A DNA stretch of 64,000 nt from Nocardia brasiliensis NBRC 14402 (GCF_000308475.2 NZ_BAFT02000113.1:62001-126000); one strand, 5' to 3'; shown: positions 16,172 through 24,610, counted from the first letter of the stretch. Numbers and translations are program-made. The notes: a model not told the origin generated them from the sequence alone.

Positions 16172-17851
16172 GCACGAACCGCATTGATTCGATGACGAAC
16201 AGCGAGCAAGCGTCGGGCGAGCCGCCGACCGGACAACTGCCGCCGCGGCAATCGCTGCCCGGGCGCGCGCTGGCGTTCGTGCGCAACACCTGGCGCGGCC
16301 TGACCAGCATGCGCACCGCGCTGGTGCTGCTGTTCCTGCTCGCGCTCGCCGCCGATCCCCGGTGCCTTGCTGCCGCAGCGCAGCCTGAACGAGCAGAAGG
16401 TCGCCCAGTACATCGCCGACCGGCCGACGCTCGGCCCGTGGATGGACCGGTTCGAGTTGTTCGACGTGTTCGGCAGCTTCTGGTTCACGGCCATCTATGT
16501 GCTGCTGTTCATTTCGCTGGTCGGCTGCATTCTGCCGCGTTGCTTCGACCACTACCGCGCGCTGCGCACGCCGCCGGTGCGCGCGCCGCGCAACCTGACC
16601 CGGCTGCCGCACCACTACTCCGGCACCGCCGAGCAGACGCCCGACGAGGTGGTCGCGCAGGTGCGGGCCGGATTGCGCGGTTGGCGCACCGAGGTCCGGC
16701 CCGGCACCAAGGACGGCGAGATCACGCTGTCCGCCGAGAAGGGTTACACCCGCGAGCTCGGCAACCTGGTCTTCCACCTCGCGCTGGTCGGACTGCTCGT
16801 CGCCATCGCGGTCGGCAAGTTGTTCGGTTACGAGGGCAACGTCATCGTCATCGCGAACGACGGTCCCGGTTTCTGCACCACCTCGCCCGCCGTGTTCGAC
16901 TCGTTCAAGGCGGGCAACGTCAACGACGGCACCGGCATGACGCCGATCTGCGTGCGGGTCAAGGACTTCAAGGCCGACTACCTGACCAACGGCCAGGCGG
17001 AGATGTTCACCTCGAACATCGAGTACCAGGCCGAGGGTGATCTGCAGACCAACACCTGGCGGTCCACCCGCATCCAGGTGAACCATCCGCTGCGGGTCGC
17101 GGGCGACCGGATCTATCTGCAGGGCCACGGTTACGCGCCGAAATTCACCGTCACCTTCCCGAACGGGCAGACCCGCACCGAATCCATCCAGTGGCGTCCG
17201 GACGACGCGATGACCTTCCTGTCCAGCGGGGTGCTGCGGATCGACCCGCCGGGCGGCATGTACGCCACCGACGAGGAGCGCCGCAAGAACCAGATCGCCA
17301 TCGAAGGGCTGTTCGCGCCGACCGCGCTGTTCCACGGCAGCCTGATGACCTCGTCGTTCCCCGCGATGAACGATCCGGCCGTCGCGGTCGACATCTATCG
17401 CGGCGACACCGGCCTGGACACCGGCAAGCCGCAGTCGCTGTTCGCGCTCGACACCGAACAGGTCAAGCAGGGCCGGTTGACCAAAGAAGCCAGGGTGAAC
17501 CTGCGTCCCGGCGAGTCGACCAACCTGCCCAACGGCACCAAGGTGACCTTCGACGGCGCGCAGGAGTTCGCGAACCTGCAGGTGTCGCACGATCCGGCGC
17601 AGCAGTGGGTGCTGGTGAGCGCGGTGATCATGATGCTCGGCCTGCTGGTCTCGCTGCTGGTGAAGCGGCGGCGGATCTGGGTCCGGGTCTACCCGGCCGA
17701 GAGTGCAGCCGGTACCTTGGACAAACGACGCACTGTAGTAGAGATGGGCGGGCTGGCCCGGACCGATCAAGCGGGCTGGGGCGGCGAGTTCGATCAGCTG
17801 CGTGCGCGCCTGCTGGACGGTCCGTCCGACGCGAAGACCACGGGAGACTAG
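16168..17851 (+). CDS. resB: Cytochrome c biogenesis protein ResB, interrupted by an apparent frameshift
   Basis: ResB and CcsB together form the System II cytochrome c synthetase that exports heme and joins it to apocytochrome c. The start codon overlaps the ccdA stop. Reading from it gives LTSMRTALVLLFLLALAA, then nonsense. Removing one base near 16,354 restores the family sequence IPGALLPQRSLNEQ, which runs to the stop, for about 560 residues in all. As given, the gene is broken in its first membrane helix. A sequencing or assembly error is most likely because its partners are intact; true inactivation or +1 frameshifting are the alternatives. Confidence 0.85.
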
Positions 17852-17853
17852 AG

Positions 17854-18822
17854 ATGCCGATCAACGAGACCATCGCGCGCTACAGCGATTTCTCGTTCAA
17901 GACCGCGATCGTGGTCTACGCGCTGGTGCTCGTGCTGCTCATCTGGCAGTACGCCACCGCGCGCAGCCGTCAGGTCGCCGAGCGCGAACTCGTGTCCGTC
18001 GGTGGTCCCGCCGTCGATCCCGCCGCCCCCGGCCGGATCGCCGCCCCGCCCGCGAAGACGCTGTCCGAGCGGCTCGGCAACACGGCGTTTTCCGTTCTCG
18101 TCGTCGCGATCGTCTTGCATATCGCCTCGATCGTGTTGCGCGGCTTCGCCACCCACCGGTTCCCGCTCGGCAACATGTACGAGTTCGTCACCATGGCGAC
18201 GGCCGCCGCCATCGTCATGGGTGTGCTGTTCCTGCGCGAGCAGCGGTATCGGGCGATGTGGGTGTTCCTGCTCGTCCCGGTGCTGATCCTGCTGTTCCTC
18301 GCCGGGACCGTCCTCTACGCCGACGCCGCTCCGGTGGTGCCCGCGCTGAAATCGTTCTGGCTGCCCGTGCACGTCACCATCGTCAGCATCGGCAGCGGTG
18401 TCTTCCTGTTCGCCGGCGTCGCCAGCCTGCTGTTCCTGTTCCGCCTGCGCCAGCCCGACGGCGCGGAGTCCACCGGTGTCCTCGGCGCCATCGCCCGTCG
18501 CCTCCCCGACGCCCGCACCCTGGACCGGCTCGCCTACAAAACCACCATCATCGGCTTCCCCCTCTTCGGCGCCGGCGTCATCCTCGGCGCCATCTGGGCC
18601 GAGGCCGCCTGGGGCCGCTTCTGGGGCTGGGACCCCAAAGAAACCTGCTCCTTCATCGCCTGGGTCCTCTACGCCGCCTACCTGCACGCCCGCGCCACCT
18701 CCGGCTGGCGCGACACCAAAGCCGCCTGGATCAACGTAGCCGCCTTCATAGCCATGCTTTTCAACCTCTTCATCATCAACATGGTGATCAGCGGCCTGCA
18801 CTCCTACGCCGGACTGAACTGA
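17854..18822 (+). CDS. ccsB: Cytochrome c biogenesis protein CcsB (CcsA/ResC type)
   Basis: This partner of ResB carries heme to the outer face for ligation. The 322-residue protein has about eight membrane helices and the tryptophan-rich heme-handling motif WGRFWGWDPKE at 253-263. Conserved histidines include LPVHV (His173) and SGLHSY near the end. The ATG lies two bases after the resB stop. It ends the cytochrome c assembly operon; no clear terminator follows. Confidence 0.95.
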   Translation: MPINETIARYSDFSFKTAIVVYALVLVLLIWQYATARSRQVAERELVSVGGPAVDPAAPGRIAAPPAKTLSERLGNTAFSVLVVAIVLHIASIVLRGFATHRFPLGNMYEFVTMATAAAIVMGVLFLREQRYRAMWVFLLVPVLILLFLAGTVLYADAAPVVPALKSFWLPVHVTIVSIGSGVFLFAGVASLLFLFRLRQPDGAESTGVLGAIARRLPDARTLDRLAYKTTIIGFPLFGAGVILGAIWAEAAWGRFWGWDPKETCSFIAWVLYAAYLHARATSGWRDTKAAWINVAAFIAMLFNLFIINMVISGLHSYAGLN

Positions 18823-19048
18823 GCGTTCCCCCCGCTTAGCCGATCCCGTTCCGTCTATCGCGGGGTTCACAGAGGTTTTCGACGGGTCGCATAGCGACTT
18901 GCCGTGTGGCGCGCCGGGATTCGGTGTGGGCGGTCTGTGGTTCCTGGTGGGTGCCCTGTGTGTAGGCAGGCAGGGTGGGGTGGAGTGAGTGTTTGGGATA
19001 TGAGGTTGAGGGCTTTAGGTATTGGGGCGCTCGGGGGTGGGGCATAGG

Positions 19049-19070
19049 TTGTTTCTGGTAACGGAAACAA
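19049..19070. promoter_or_regulatory. Operator-like palindrome before the LLM oxidoreductase
   Basis: TTGTTTC and its complement GAAACAA flank 8 bases, 38 bases before the GTG of the next gene. The surrounding 200 bases are G-rich on the plus strand and otherwise hold no gene. A repressor site is inferred from symmetry alone. Confidence 0.35.
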
Positions 19071-19108
19071 GGGTGCTGGGTGGCGCTCGGTACTGGATGG
19101 GATGAGCT

Positions 19109-19912
19109 GTGGCGCTTGCGATTGGTGTTATTTTGCCTACTTCTACGCCGGAACCGGGGCGGCCGATCTTGGGGGATGTGCGGGGGAGTGCGCGGTTTGC
19201 GGAGGGGCTGGGGCTCGAATCCGTGTGGTCTACGGATCATTTGGTGGCGAGTGCGCCGATGTTGGACAGCACGGTGGTGTTGGCGACTGCGGCGGCGGTG
19301 ACCGAGCGGATCAAGGTGGGGTACAACGTGATGCTGCTGGCGTTACGGCCGACTGCGTGGGCGGCGAAGCAGGTCGGTAGCTTGCAGTATGTTTCGGGGG
19401 ATCGGTTGTTGCTGGGCGTGGGGACCGGAAATCCGGCGCACGGTGATATCGGTTGGCGCGCTGCCGGTTTCGAGTTCGCCGATCGTGGGCGGCGGACGGA
19501 CGAGGCGTTGCGGGTGCTGCCCGCGTTGATCGCCGGCGAGACCGCCGCGATCAACGGTGTCGAAGCAACGCTTTCGCCCGGTTCGACTGTTCCGCCGATT
19601 CTTGTGGCAGGCAACGGGTCTCGGGCTCGCCGCCGGGCGGCGGAGTTCGCGGACGGCTGGATCACGCTGCGCCCGGCCGTCGCCGATCTACCCCGCGAGA
19701 TGGCGGAATTGGCTTCACTCGCCGAAGAATTCGGCAGACCGGCCCCGAAAGTGACTGTCGTGGCCCCGGATCTGCCCGCCGACCTCACCGCCGCCACCGA
19801 CCATCTGGCCGCGCACGCCGCGGCCGGCGTCGAGCGCGTGATCCTCGCCCCCACCGGCCCGGACTGGCAGCGAGACTACGAATTCGCCGCCGCACTCCAC
19901 GCCGCCCTGTGA
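19109..19912 (+). CDS. LLM-class flavin/F420-dependent oxidoreductase
   Basis: A 267-residue luciferase-like monooxygenase fold protein. Its motifs are IGVILPTSTPEPG, then GLESVWSTDHLV near residues 36-47, and LLLGVGTGNPAHGDIGW near 97-115. Members use F420 or FMN to oxidise or reduce diverse substrates. The specific substrate cannot be told. The GTG start has only a weak ribosome site. Codon use at the 5' end is less GC-rich than in its neighbours, which may mark transferred DNA. The gene stands alone. Confidence 0.85.
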   Translation: MALAIGVILPTSTPEPGRPILGDVRGSARFAEGLGLESVWSTDHLVASAPMLDSTVVLATAAAVTERIKVGYNVMLLALRPTAWAAKQVGSLQYVSGDRLLLGVGTGNPAHGDIGWRAAGFEFADRGRRTDEALRVLPALIAGETAAINGVEATLSPGSTVPPILVAGNGSRARRRAAEFADGWITLRPAVADLPREMAELASLAEEFGRPAPKVTVVAPDLPADLTAATDHLAAHAAAGVERVILAPTGPDWQRDYEFAAALHAAL

Positions 19913-19930
19913 GGCAGCGACGCCTGCCGA

Positions 19931-20394
19931 GTGCGCCGCCCCGCCGTGGCGGCTGTGCTTGTCGTGGTCGTCGCAACCCTGGTCGGCGGTCGGCCCGGCG
20001 ACGACGCCACCGACGTCGGCACCACCACGACCACCCGCTCGCGCGACACCACACCCGTTTCCGCCGTCTGGAACATTCCCCAAGCGTTCCTGGGCAGCTG
20101 GCGGGGTGCGGTCGAGGACGGGCAGCGGGTGTTCGATCTCGAGGTGACCATCAAACCGGCAAGAATCCCGAGGAACTGGTTCTCGTCACGCAGACCGAGC
20201 GCACTTCCGGCAATCGGTGCGAAACCATCGATCGCGTCCTCACCGTTGACGAAACCGAGCTGACGCTGGCGGCTCGTCCGGTCGGCGGCACGGACTGCGC
20301 GGCGGTGGAAGGCACGTCGATCGTCCGCCTCCGGCCGGACGGATCCCTCGCGTACGCCGGCTCTGTTCGCACGGCCACCCTTTACCGGGGATAG
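19931..20394 (+). pseudogene. Small exported protein gene with an apparent frameshift
   Basis: The first part reads a signal-like N-terminus (AVLVVVVATLVGG), a Thr-rich linker, and a domain starting VWNIPQAFLGSWRG. At ATCAAACCGG near 20,154 the frame changes. Restoring one A (ATCAAAACCGG) continues the domain as GKNPEELVLVTQTER through to LYRG and the stop. The repaired product would have about 154 residues, with two cysteines (GNRCETID, GTDCAAVE). Recalled similar domains occur on actinobacterial kinases and exported proteins. A lost base in an A run suggests either sequencing error or a recent mutation. Confidence 0.6.
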
Positions 20395-20400
20395 GAAAAT

Positions 20401-20637
20401 TCACGAATAATCGCGAAAGGTCATCAGGAACCCGCCCAACGCGACCACGAGCAACGCGAGATAGGCGACCACCCGCAGCGCGACCCACGGTAGATCGGCC
20501 ACCCAGAGCCCGCTGATCATGGCTGCGAGCATCAGCACCATCCCGTAGAACGGCGTCCGCTGCGGATGATCGCCCATGTGCCGGGCATACCCGGCGAGGC
20601 GCGACCACACCCCTTGACGAAAGAACGTGGTGCACAT
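20401..20637 (-). CDS. Small two-helix membrane protein
   Basis: The 78-residue reading from the ATG at the right end has a charged N-terminal part and hydrophobic helices at about 30-48 and 53-72. An upstream ATG would extend it by 38 residues but would overlap the divergent frame; a later ATG gives 58 residues. No family recognised. It converges with the broken exported-protein gene just to its left. Confidence 0.5.
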   Translation of the reverse strand: MCTTFFRQGVWSRLAGYARHMGDHPQRTPFYGMVLMLAAMISGLWVADLPWVALRVVAYLALLVVALGGFLMTFRDYS

Positions 20638-20938
20638 CACGGTCCAGGTGGCGTGCCGTTCGGAAAAGCGGGGTGTCTTGTCTACATGCGAGGCGCTGAT
20701 CCGGCGCTCGACGGCTCGATGGGACGGACTCTTGGAATCCGAATACTTCACCTATCTCCCGGCGGCGGTTGTGGATGCGGACGGGAGTTTGGTCAGTCAA
20801 TTGAACGATACGGCGCTGCGCAGGCTGGCTCGGACCGCGGCGGGGCTGTCGGTGGAGGCTCAGCAGTATCTGACGATGCTCGCGAATCAGCTCCGCGACA
20901 GCGAGGGGCTGCCGGGGCTGGACGTCATCGACGGGTGA
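20627..20938 (+). CDS. Hypothetical protein, start uncertain
   Basis: The well-formed part runs from about 20,732 (TTG preceded by a GGACGGACTC stretch) to the stop. It encodes a mainly helical protein of about 68 residues (ESEYFTYLPAAVVDADG and ALRRLARTAAGLS). The longer 103-residue form from GTG overlaps the divergent membrane-protein gene. No signal or motif is recognised. The right part has coding-like codon use. Confidence 0.45.
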   Translation: MVHITVQVACRSEKRGVLSTCEALIRRSTARWDGLLESEYFTYLPAAVVDADGSLVSQLNDTALRRLARTAAGLSVEAQQYLTMLANQLRDSEGLPGLDVIDG

Positions 20939-20973
20939 GTTGTACAGGCGCGACGGACATGCGGCGCGAACGC

Positions 20974-21183
20974 TCAGCGTTCGTTGCTGCCGGAATCGCC
21001 GTCGCGATGCTGGCGGGAGAGCCGCCAGAGGAATTCCGGATCGTCGTCCGGGCCCATGATGCGTTTACGCGGTGAACGCGCGGGAGCGCTCGGGGTCGAC
21101 CCGGCGGACTTCTCCGGGCCGAACGCTTTCCAGCACAACACCGCGACTGCCACGACCGCGATGAGTGCCAACAGGTACGTCAC
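20974..21183 (-). CDS. Small single-pass membrane protein beside bldC
   Basis: A 69-residue protein with one N-terminal helix (LLALIAVVAVAVLCW) and a charged cytoplasmic tail containing RSPRKRIMGPDDDPEFLWRL. The GTG was chosen because an AGGAGG site sits eight bases before it; frames starting upstream would pass through that site. It lies downstream of bldC on the same strand, with 118 bases between. Function unknown. Confidence 0.6.
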   Translation of the reverse strand: MTYLLALIAVVAVAVLCWKAFGPEKSAGSTPSAPARSPRKRIMGPDDDPEFLWRLSRQHRDGDSGSNER

Positions 21184-21301
21184 GTCGCTCACCTCCTGTT
21201 TACGAGGGTAGTCCCGCGCGTAGCTCCCGCACACCGCAGACGTGAAATCGCCTGCCCCGGGTGGGCGCGGGCCCCGGCACGATGGGCCCGCGCGGCCCGA
21301 G

Positions 21302-21511
21302 TCAGCGCGAGGTCGCCTCGGTGGTGAGCGACTTGAGCAGCTGCATCACTTCTGATTCGCGGAACCGGCGATGCCCGCCCGGTGTGCGCAACGATCCGAG
21401 TCGACCGGCATGCGCCCAGCGCGTAACCGTCTTCGGATCGACGTGGAACATGGCAGCAACCTGCCCTGGCGTCAGCAGGGTGTCCTGGCCGCCGACGGTG
21501 ATCGCACTCAT
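21302..21511 (-). CDS. bldC: BldC-type MerR-like transcriptional regulator
   Basis: A 69-residue DNA-binding protein made almost wholly of one MerR-type winged helix (LLTPGQVAAMF, then DPKTVTRWAHAGRL and TPGGHRRFRE). In Streptomyces BldC times development by cooperative binding to direct repeats. In mycolic-acid actinobacteria the role is less defined. Length and sequence fit closely. The upstream 180 bases hold its promoter and that of the divergent DUF4229 gene; no repeat is obvious. Confidence 0.93.
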   Translation of the reverse strand: MSAITVGGQDTLLTPGQVAAMFHVDPKTVTRWAHAGRLGSLRTPGGHRRFRESEVMQLLKSLTTEATSR

Positions 21512-21694
21512 AGCAAACCTCTCCGTTCTCGACAGTTCCCTCATCAGATGGCGACATCGTTGCACTGAAACCCCTAGGTACTCGAACCACCTACTGTTGG
21601 TAAAGGGGAAGTAATAGACAAAACGGATACGCGTTCGACCTCGGCGCGAGGCGCGGCCCGAGGGCGGGCAACAGCTTCGCATAGGCTGATCGAC

Positions 21695-22051
21695 GTGAGT
21701 GACGCAACTCCACCGGATGGTGCTCCAGGACAGCAAACCGCTGGCGCGGGTCGTCGGCTCGCCCGCAACCTCGGCCTGTACACGCTGGCCCGGCTGGCGC
21801 TGGTAGTGGTGATCACGGTGCTGATCGTGCTGGTGGCCCAGCTGGTGTCGGTGGACATCCCGCTGGTCGTCGCCGCCTTGTTCGCGCTGATCATCGCGAT
21901 GCCGCTGTCGCTGCTGCTGTTCAAGCGGCTGCGCGTGCGGGTGAACGAGGACATCGCCGTGGTGGACGAGCGTCGCCGCCACGACAAGGCCCAGCTGCGG
22001 GCCCGCCTGCGCGGGGAGACGCCCGGAGACGGCCCGGGAGCCGCTTCGTGA
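21695..22051 (+). CDS. DUF4229 family membrane protein
   Basis: A 118-residue protein. A short Pro/Gly-rich start is followed by two helices (about 28-50 and 54-76) and then a charged region (FKRLRVRVNEDIAVVDERRRHDKAQLRARL) that is probably helical. The pattern fits DUF4229, recalled rather than searched. The GTG start stands opposite bldC. Its stop overlaps the start of the CysK2-like gene (GTGA), so the two are coupled. Function unknown. Confidence 0.75.
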   Translation: MSDATPPDGAPGQQTAGAGRRLARNLGLYTLARLALVVVITVLIVLVAQLVSVDIPLVVAALFALIIAMPLSLLLFKRLRVRVNEDIAVVDERRRHDKAQLRARLRGETPGDGPGAAS

Positions 22052-23133
22052 AGGCCTGCGATCGCAGCACGCCGCGCGACTGGGTCGACAACGCGGTCCG
22101 GTTGATCGATGCCGACGCGCAGCGCAGCGCCGATACGCACCTGCTCCGCTATCCGCTGCCCGCGGAGTGGAACGTGCAGCTGTACCTGAAAGACGAATCC
22201 ACGCATATCACCGGCAGTCTCAAGCATCGCCTGGCACGCTCGCTGTTCCTGTACGCGATCTGCAACGGCTGGGTGCACGAGGGCACCACGGTGGTGGAGG
22301 CGTCGTCGGGTTCGACCGCGGTGAGCGAGGCGTATTTCGCGAAGCTGCTGGGCCTCGATTTCGTCGCGGTGATGCCGGCGAGCACCTCGCCGCAGAAGAT
22401 CGCTTTGATCGAAGCACAAGGCGGCCGTTGCCATTTCGTGCAGCGCCCGCCGGACATGTACACCGAGGCGGCCCGGCTGGCCGCCGAATGCGGTGGCCAC
22501 TACATGGATCAGTTCACTCACGCCGAGCGCGCCACCGACTGGCGGGGCAACAACAACATCGCCGAATCCATTTTCCAGCAAATGGCTTTGGAGTCGCATC
22601 CGGTGCCGGATTGGGTGGTGGTCGGCGCGGGCACCGGCGGCACCAGCGCCACCATCGGGCGCTACATCCGATACCGCAGGCACGCAACGAGATTGGCGGT
22701 CGTCGACCCGGAGAACTCCGCGTTCTACGGCGGCTACGAGACCGGTGACGCGGGCTACGAGACCGGAATGTCTTCGCGTATCGAGGGAATCGGCCGGCCG
22801 CGGGTGGAGCCCTCGTTCGTCGGTGAGGTGGTGGACCGGATGATCGAGGTGCCCGACGCGGGCTCGATCGCGGCCGCCCGCTACGCCAGCCGGGTGCTCG
22901 GTCGCCGCGTCGGCGGCTCGACCGGCACCAATCTGTGGGGCGTGTTCGCGATCATCGCCGAGATGCTCGCCGCGGGCCGCGGCGGCAGCGTGGTCACCCT
23001 GCTGTGTGACGGCGGAGATCGTTATGCCGGAACGTATTTCGATGACGCATGGGTCGAATCGCAGGGCTTGAGCCTGGCCGAGCCGACCGCGATTCTGGAC
23101 AAGTTCACCGCCTCCGGCACCTGGGCGGGCTGA
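22048..23133 (+). CDS. cysK2: CysK2-like PLP enzyme (S-sulfocysteine synthase type)
   Basis: A 361-residue fold-type II PLP enzyme. The likely PLP lysine is in GSLKHRLARS (Lys59), with the ASSGSTAVSEAYF substrate loop near 83 and GAGTGGTSATIGRY near 199. Its sequence closely resembles the recalled mycobacterial CysK2 (Rv0848), which makes S-sulfocysteine from phosphoserine and thiosulfate rather than cysteine. Ordinary cysteine synthase is the alternative. It is coupled to the DUF4229 gene through GTGA. Confidence 0.85.
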   Translation: MKACDRSTPRDWVDNAVRLIDADAQRSADTHLLRYPLPAEWNVQLYLKDESTHITGSLKHRLARSLFLYAICNGWVHEGTTVVEASSGSTAVSEAYFAKLLGLDFVAVMPASTSPQKIALIEAQGGRCHFVQRPPDMYTEAARLAAECGGHYMDQFTHAERATDWRGNNNIAESIFQQMALESHPVPDWVVVGAGTGGTSATIGRYIRYRRHATRLAVVDPENSAFYGGYETGDAGYETGMSSRIEGIGRPRVEPSFVGEVVDRMIEVPDAGSIAAARYASRVLGRRVGGSTGTNLWGVFAIIAEMLAAGRGGSVVTLLCDGGDRYAGTYFDDAWVESQGLSLAEPTAILDKFTASGTWAG

Positions 23134-23240
23134 GCGCCGACACACTACGAGGCCACCTGCGCGCGGACACGACGACCGCGCACCGGTGGCCTTTGTCGTT
23201 CCTGCTGACGGGCGGGCCGTTCCGCTGTCGGCGAACCGAC

Positions 23241-23290
23241 GTCAATTTTTGTTGACACCGCCCATGTCGTCAATCAAAATTGACGACATG
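23241..23290 (+). promoter_or_regulatory. Leaderless promoter embedded in two GTCAA-N6-TTGAC palindromes
   Basis: GTCAATTTTTGTTGAC (23241-23256) and GTCAATCAAAATTGAC (23269-23284) share the form GTCAA-N6-TTGAC, 28 bases apart. The second grows into 12-base arms (CATGTCGTCAAT) ending on the ATG itself. A TTGACA -35 box (23252-23257), a 17-base spacer and a CAAAAT -10 box (23275-23280) are built into them. Transcription would begin near 23,287, at the start codon. Confidence 0.7.
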
Positions 23291-23509
23291 ACAGAAGCAA
23301 CCACTCTGGCGGCCGCCGCGGGCAGCCCCGACCCCAAGGTCGGGTTGCGCGCGGTGCTCGCACTGCGACGGCTGCTCGAACGGCTGGAAGCGATCCAGGT
23401 GACCAATGCCCGCGAACAGGGCTGGTCCTGGCAGGCGATCGCGGAGGCGCTCGAGGTCAGCAAGCAGGCAGTCCATCAGAAGCACAATCGGAGAGGCAGG
23501 AACCGCTGA
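23288..23509 (+). CDS. Helix-turn-helix protein paired with a ClpN-domain gene
   Basis: The 73-residue form starts at the ATG that ends the palindrome; an earlier ATG at 23,264 would add eight residues encoded by the palindrome. The C-terminal half is a helix-turn-helix (EQGWSWQAIAEALEVSKQAV, then HQKHNRRGR). No ribosome site is visible, in keeping with a leaderless message. It is coupled by TGATG to the ClpN gene. It probably represses its own promoter, or assists regulation of Clp-related genes; both are inferences. Confidence 0.75.
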   Translation: MTEATTLAAAAGSPDPKVGLRAVLALRRLLERLEAIQVTNAREQGWSWQAIAEALEVSKQAVHQKHNRRGRNR

Positions 23510-24084
23510 TGTTCGAACGGTTCAGCAGATCGGCACGGATGGCCATCGTCATCGCCCAGGAAGACGCGCGGGAGTTGCGTTCGCCCACCATCGAGGTGGA
23601 GCACGTGCTGCTCGGGCTGCTGTCGCAGTGCGAAGCGGAGCTGCGCGGCGTACTGGCCGCGTCCGGTCTCACCCACGCCGGCGTCACGCAGGCGCTGGCC
23701 GACAACGGAAAGAGCGCGCCGCTGGGCGCAGACGACGCTGAGGCGCTGCGCTCGATCGGCATCGACCTCGACGCCGTCCGGGAATCGCTGGAGGCGAACT
23801 TCGGCTCCGACGCGCTGGAGCGCGCGGTCCCCGAGGAACGCCGCGGTCCGTTCGGCCGCGGCCGGAACTTCGGGCACATCCCGTTCACCAAAGACGCGAA
23901 GAAGGTGCTCGAACTCTCGCTACGGGAAGCGCTGGCCCGCAAGGACAAGTCCATCGAATCGGGACATGTGCTGCTCGGCATTCTGCGCGCCCCCAACCCG
24001 ACCACCGAGCGGCTGCTCGGCGGCTCCGGCCCGATCGACGAGCTGCGGTCCAAGGTGCACACGCTGCTCGATCGCGCCGCCTAG
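23509..24084 (+). CDS. Clp N-terminal domain protein without ATPase domains
   Basis: A 191-residue protein with two Clp-N repeats. One is near the start (RSARMAIVIAQEDAREL, then EVEHVLLGLL); the other is near 128-185 (FTKDAKKVLELSLREAL, then ESGHVLLGIL). They match the substrate- and adaptor-binding front end of ClpC, but no AAA module follows. It may act as an adaptor or decoy for ClpC. It overlaps the HTH gene by one base. Such HTH-ClpN pairs are known in actinobacteria without a firm function. Confidence 0.85.
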   Translation: MFERFSRSARMAIVIAQEDARELRSPTIEVEHVLLGLLSQCEAELRGVLAASGLTHAGVTQALADNGKSAPLGADDAEALRSIGIDLDAVRESLEANFGSDALERAVPEERRGPFGRGRNFGHIPFTKDAKKVLELSLREALARKDKSIESGHVLLGILRAPNPTTERLLGGSGPIDELRSKVHTLLDRAA

Positions 24085-24087
24085 CGA

Positions 24088-24204
24088 GTGGACATGTGTA
24101 GGCCGAAAGCGGACGCGGTCACCGGTCGCCGGGTGGCTGCTCTGCCCGCCTGCGCCGACCAGCCACCCGGCCGGAATTCGCGTTTCGAGTCGACACATGT
24201 CCAC
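24088..24204. repeat. 117-base nested inverted-repeat element
   Basis: Outer arms GTGGACATGTGT and its complement are perfect over 12 bases at the two ends. Inner arms GCCGGGTGGCTG (24128-24139) and its complement (24160-24171) are perfect over 12 bases around a 20-base loop. The stretches between are partly complementary. It fills the gap between the ClpN gene and the holin-like gene. It could be a terminator, a small structured RNA or a non-autonomous repeat element. Confidence 0.6.
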
Positions 24205-24226
24205 CCCGCCGCCTTAGCATGGGCGC

Positions 24227-24610
24227 ATGCAGCTTCTGATTCGGTTGATCATCAACGCGGTGGCGATCTGGCTGGCCGCCGCCTGGGTCGACAAAATCGA
24301 CATCGTCAGTCCGGCCGAGAACGGCAACGGCGGCAAGATCATCGTGCTGATCGCCGTCGCCCTGGTCTTCACGGTGGTGAACGCGCTGGTCAAGCCGATC
24401 GTGAAGCTGCTGTCGCTGCCGCTGGTGATCGTCACGCTGGGGCTGTTCCTGCTGGTGATCAACGCGCTCATGCTGTGGCTGACCGCGAAGATCACCGAGA
24501 CCACCGACTACGGCTTGCGGGTCGACGGGTTCTGGGCGGCCGTGATCGGCGGCATCATCGTCTCGCTGGTGAACTGGGTGCTCGGGATCCTGGTCCCCGA
24601 CAACGACTGA
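24227..24610 (+). CDS. Phage-holin-like (Phage_holin_4_2) membrane protein
   Basis: A 127-residue protein with four hydrophobic helices (about 3-20, 38-56, 60-82 and 100-122). It has the motif VVNALVKPIVKLLSLPL between the second and third, typical of the holin 4 superfamily of small bacterial membrane proteins. Despite the name, these are chromosomal proteins of unknown function and no other phage gene is nearby. Confidence 0.85.
   Translation: MQLLIRLIINAVAIWLAAAWVDKIDIVSPAENGNGGKIIVLIAVALVFTVVNALVKPIVKLLSLPLVIVTLGLFLLVINALMLWLTAKITETTDYGLRVDGFWAAVIGGIIVSLVNWVLGILVPDND

Noticed and set aside
15311..17770. 819-residue minus-strand frame across ccdA and resB
   Set aside because: His/Gln/Arg-rich antisense shadow of membrane-protein genes.
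24227..24610. Prophage remnant because of the holin-like gene
   Set aside because: This family is common as a normal chromosomal membrane protein and no phage gene or att site is near.
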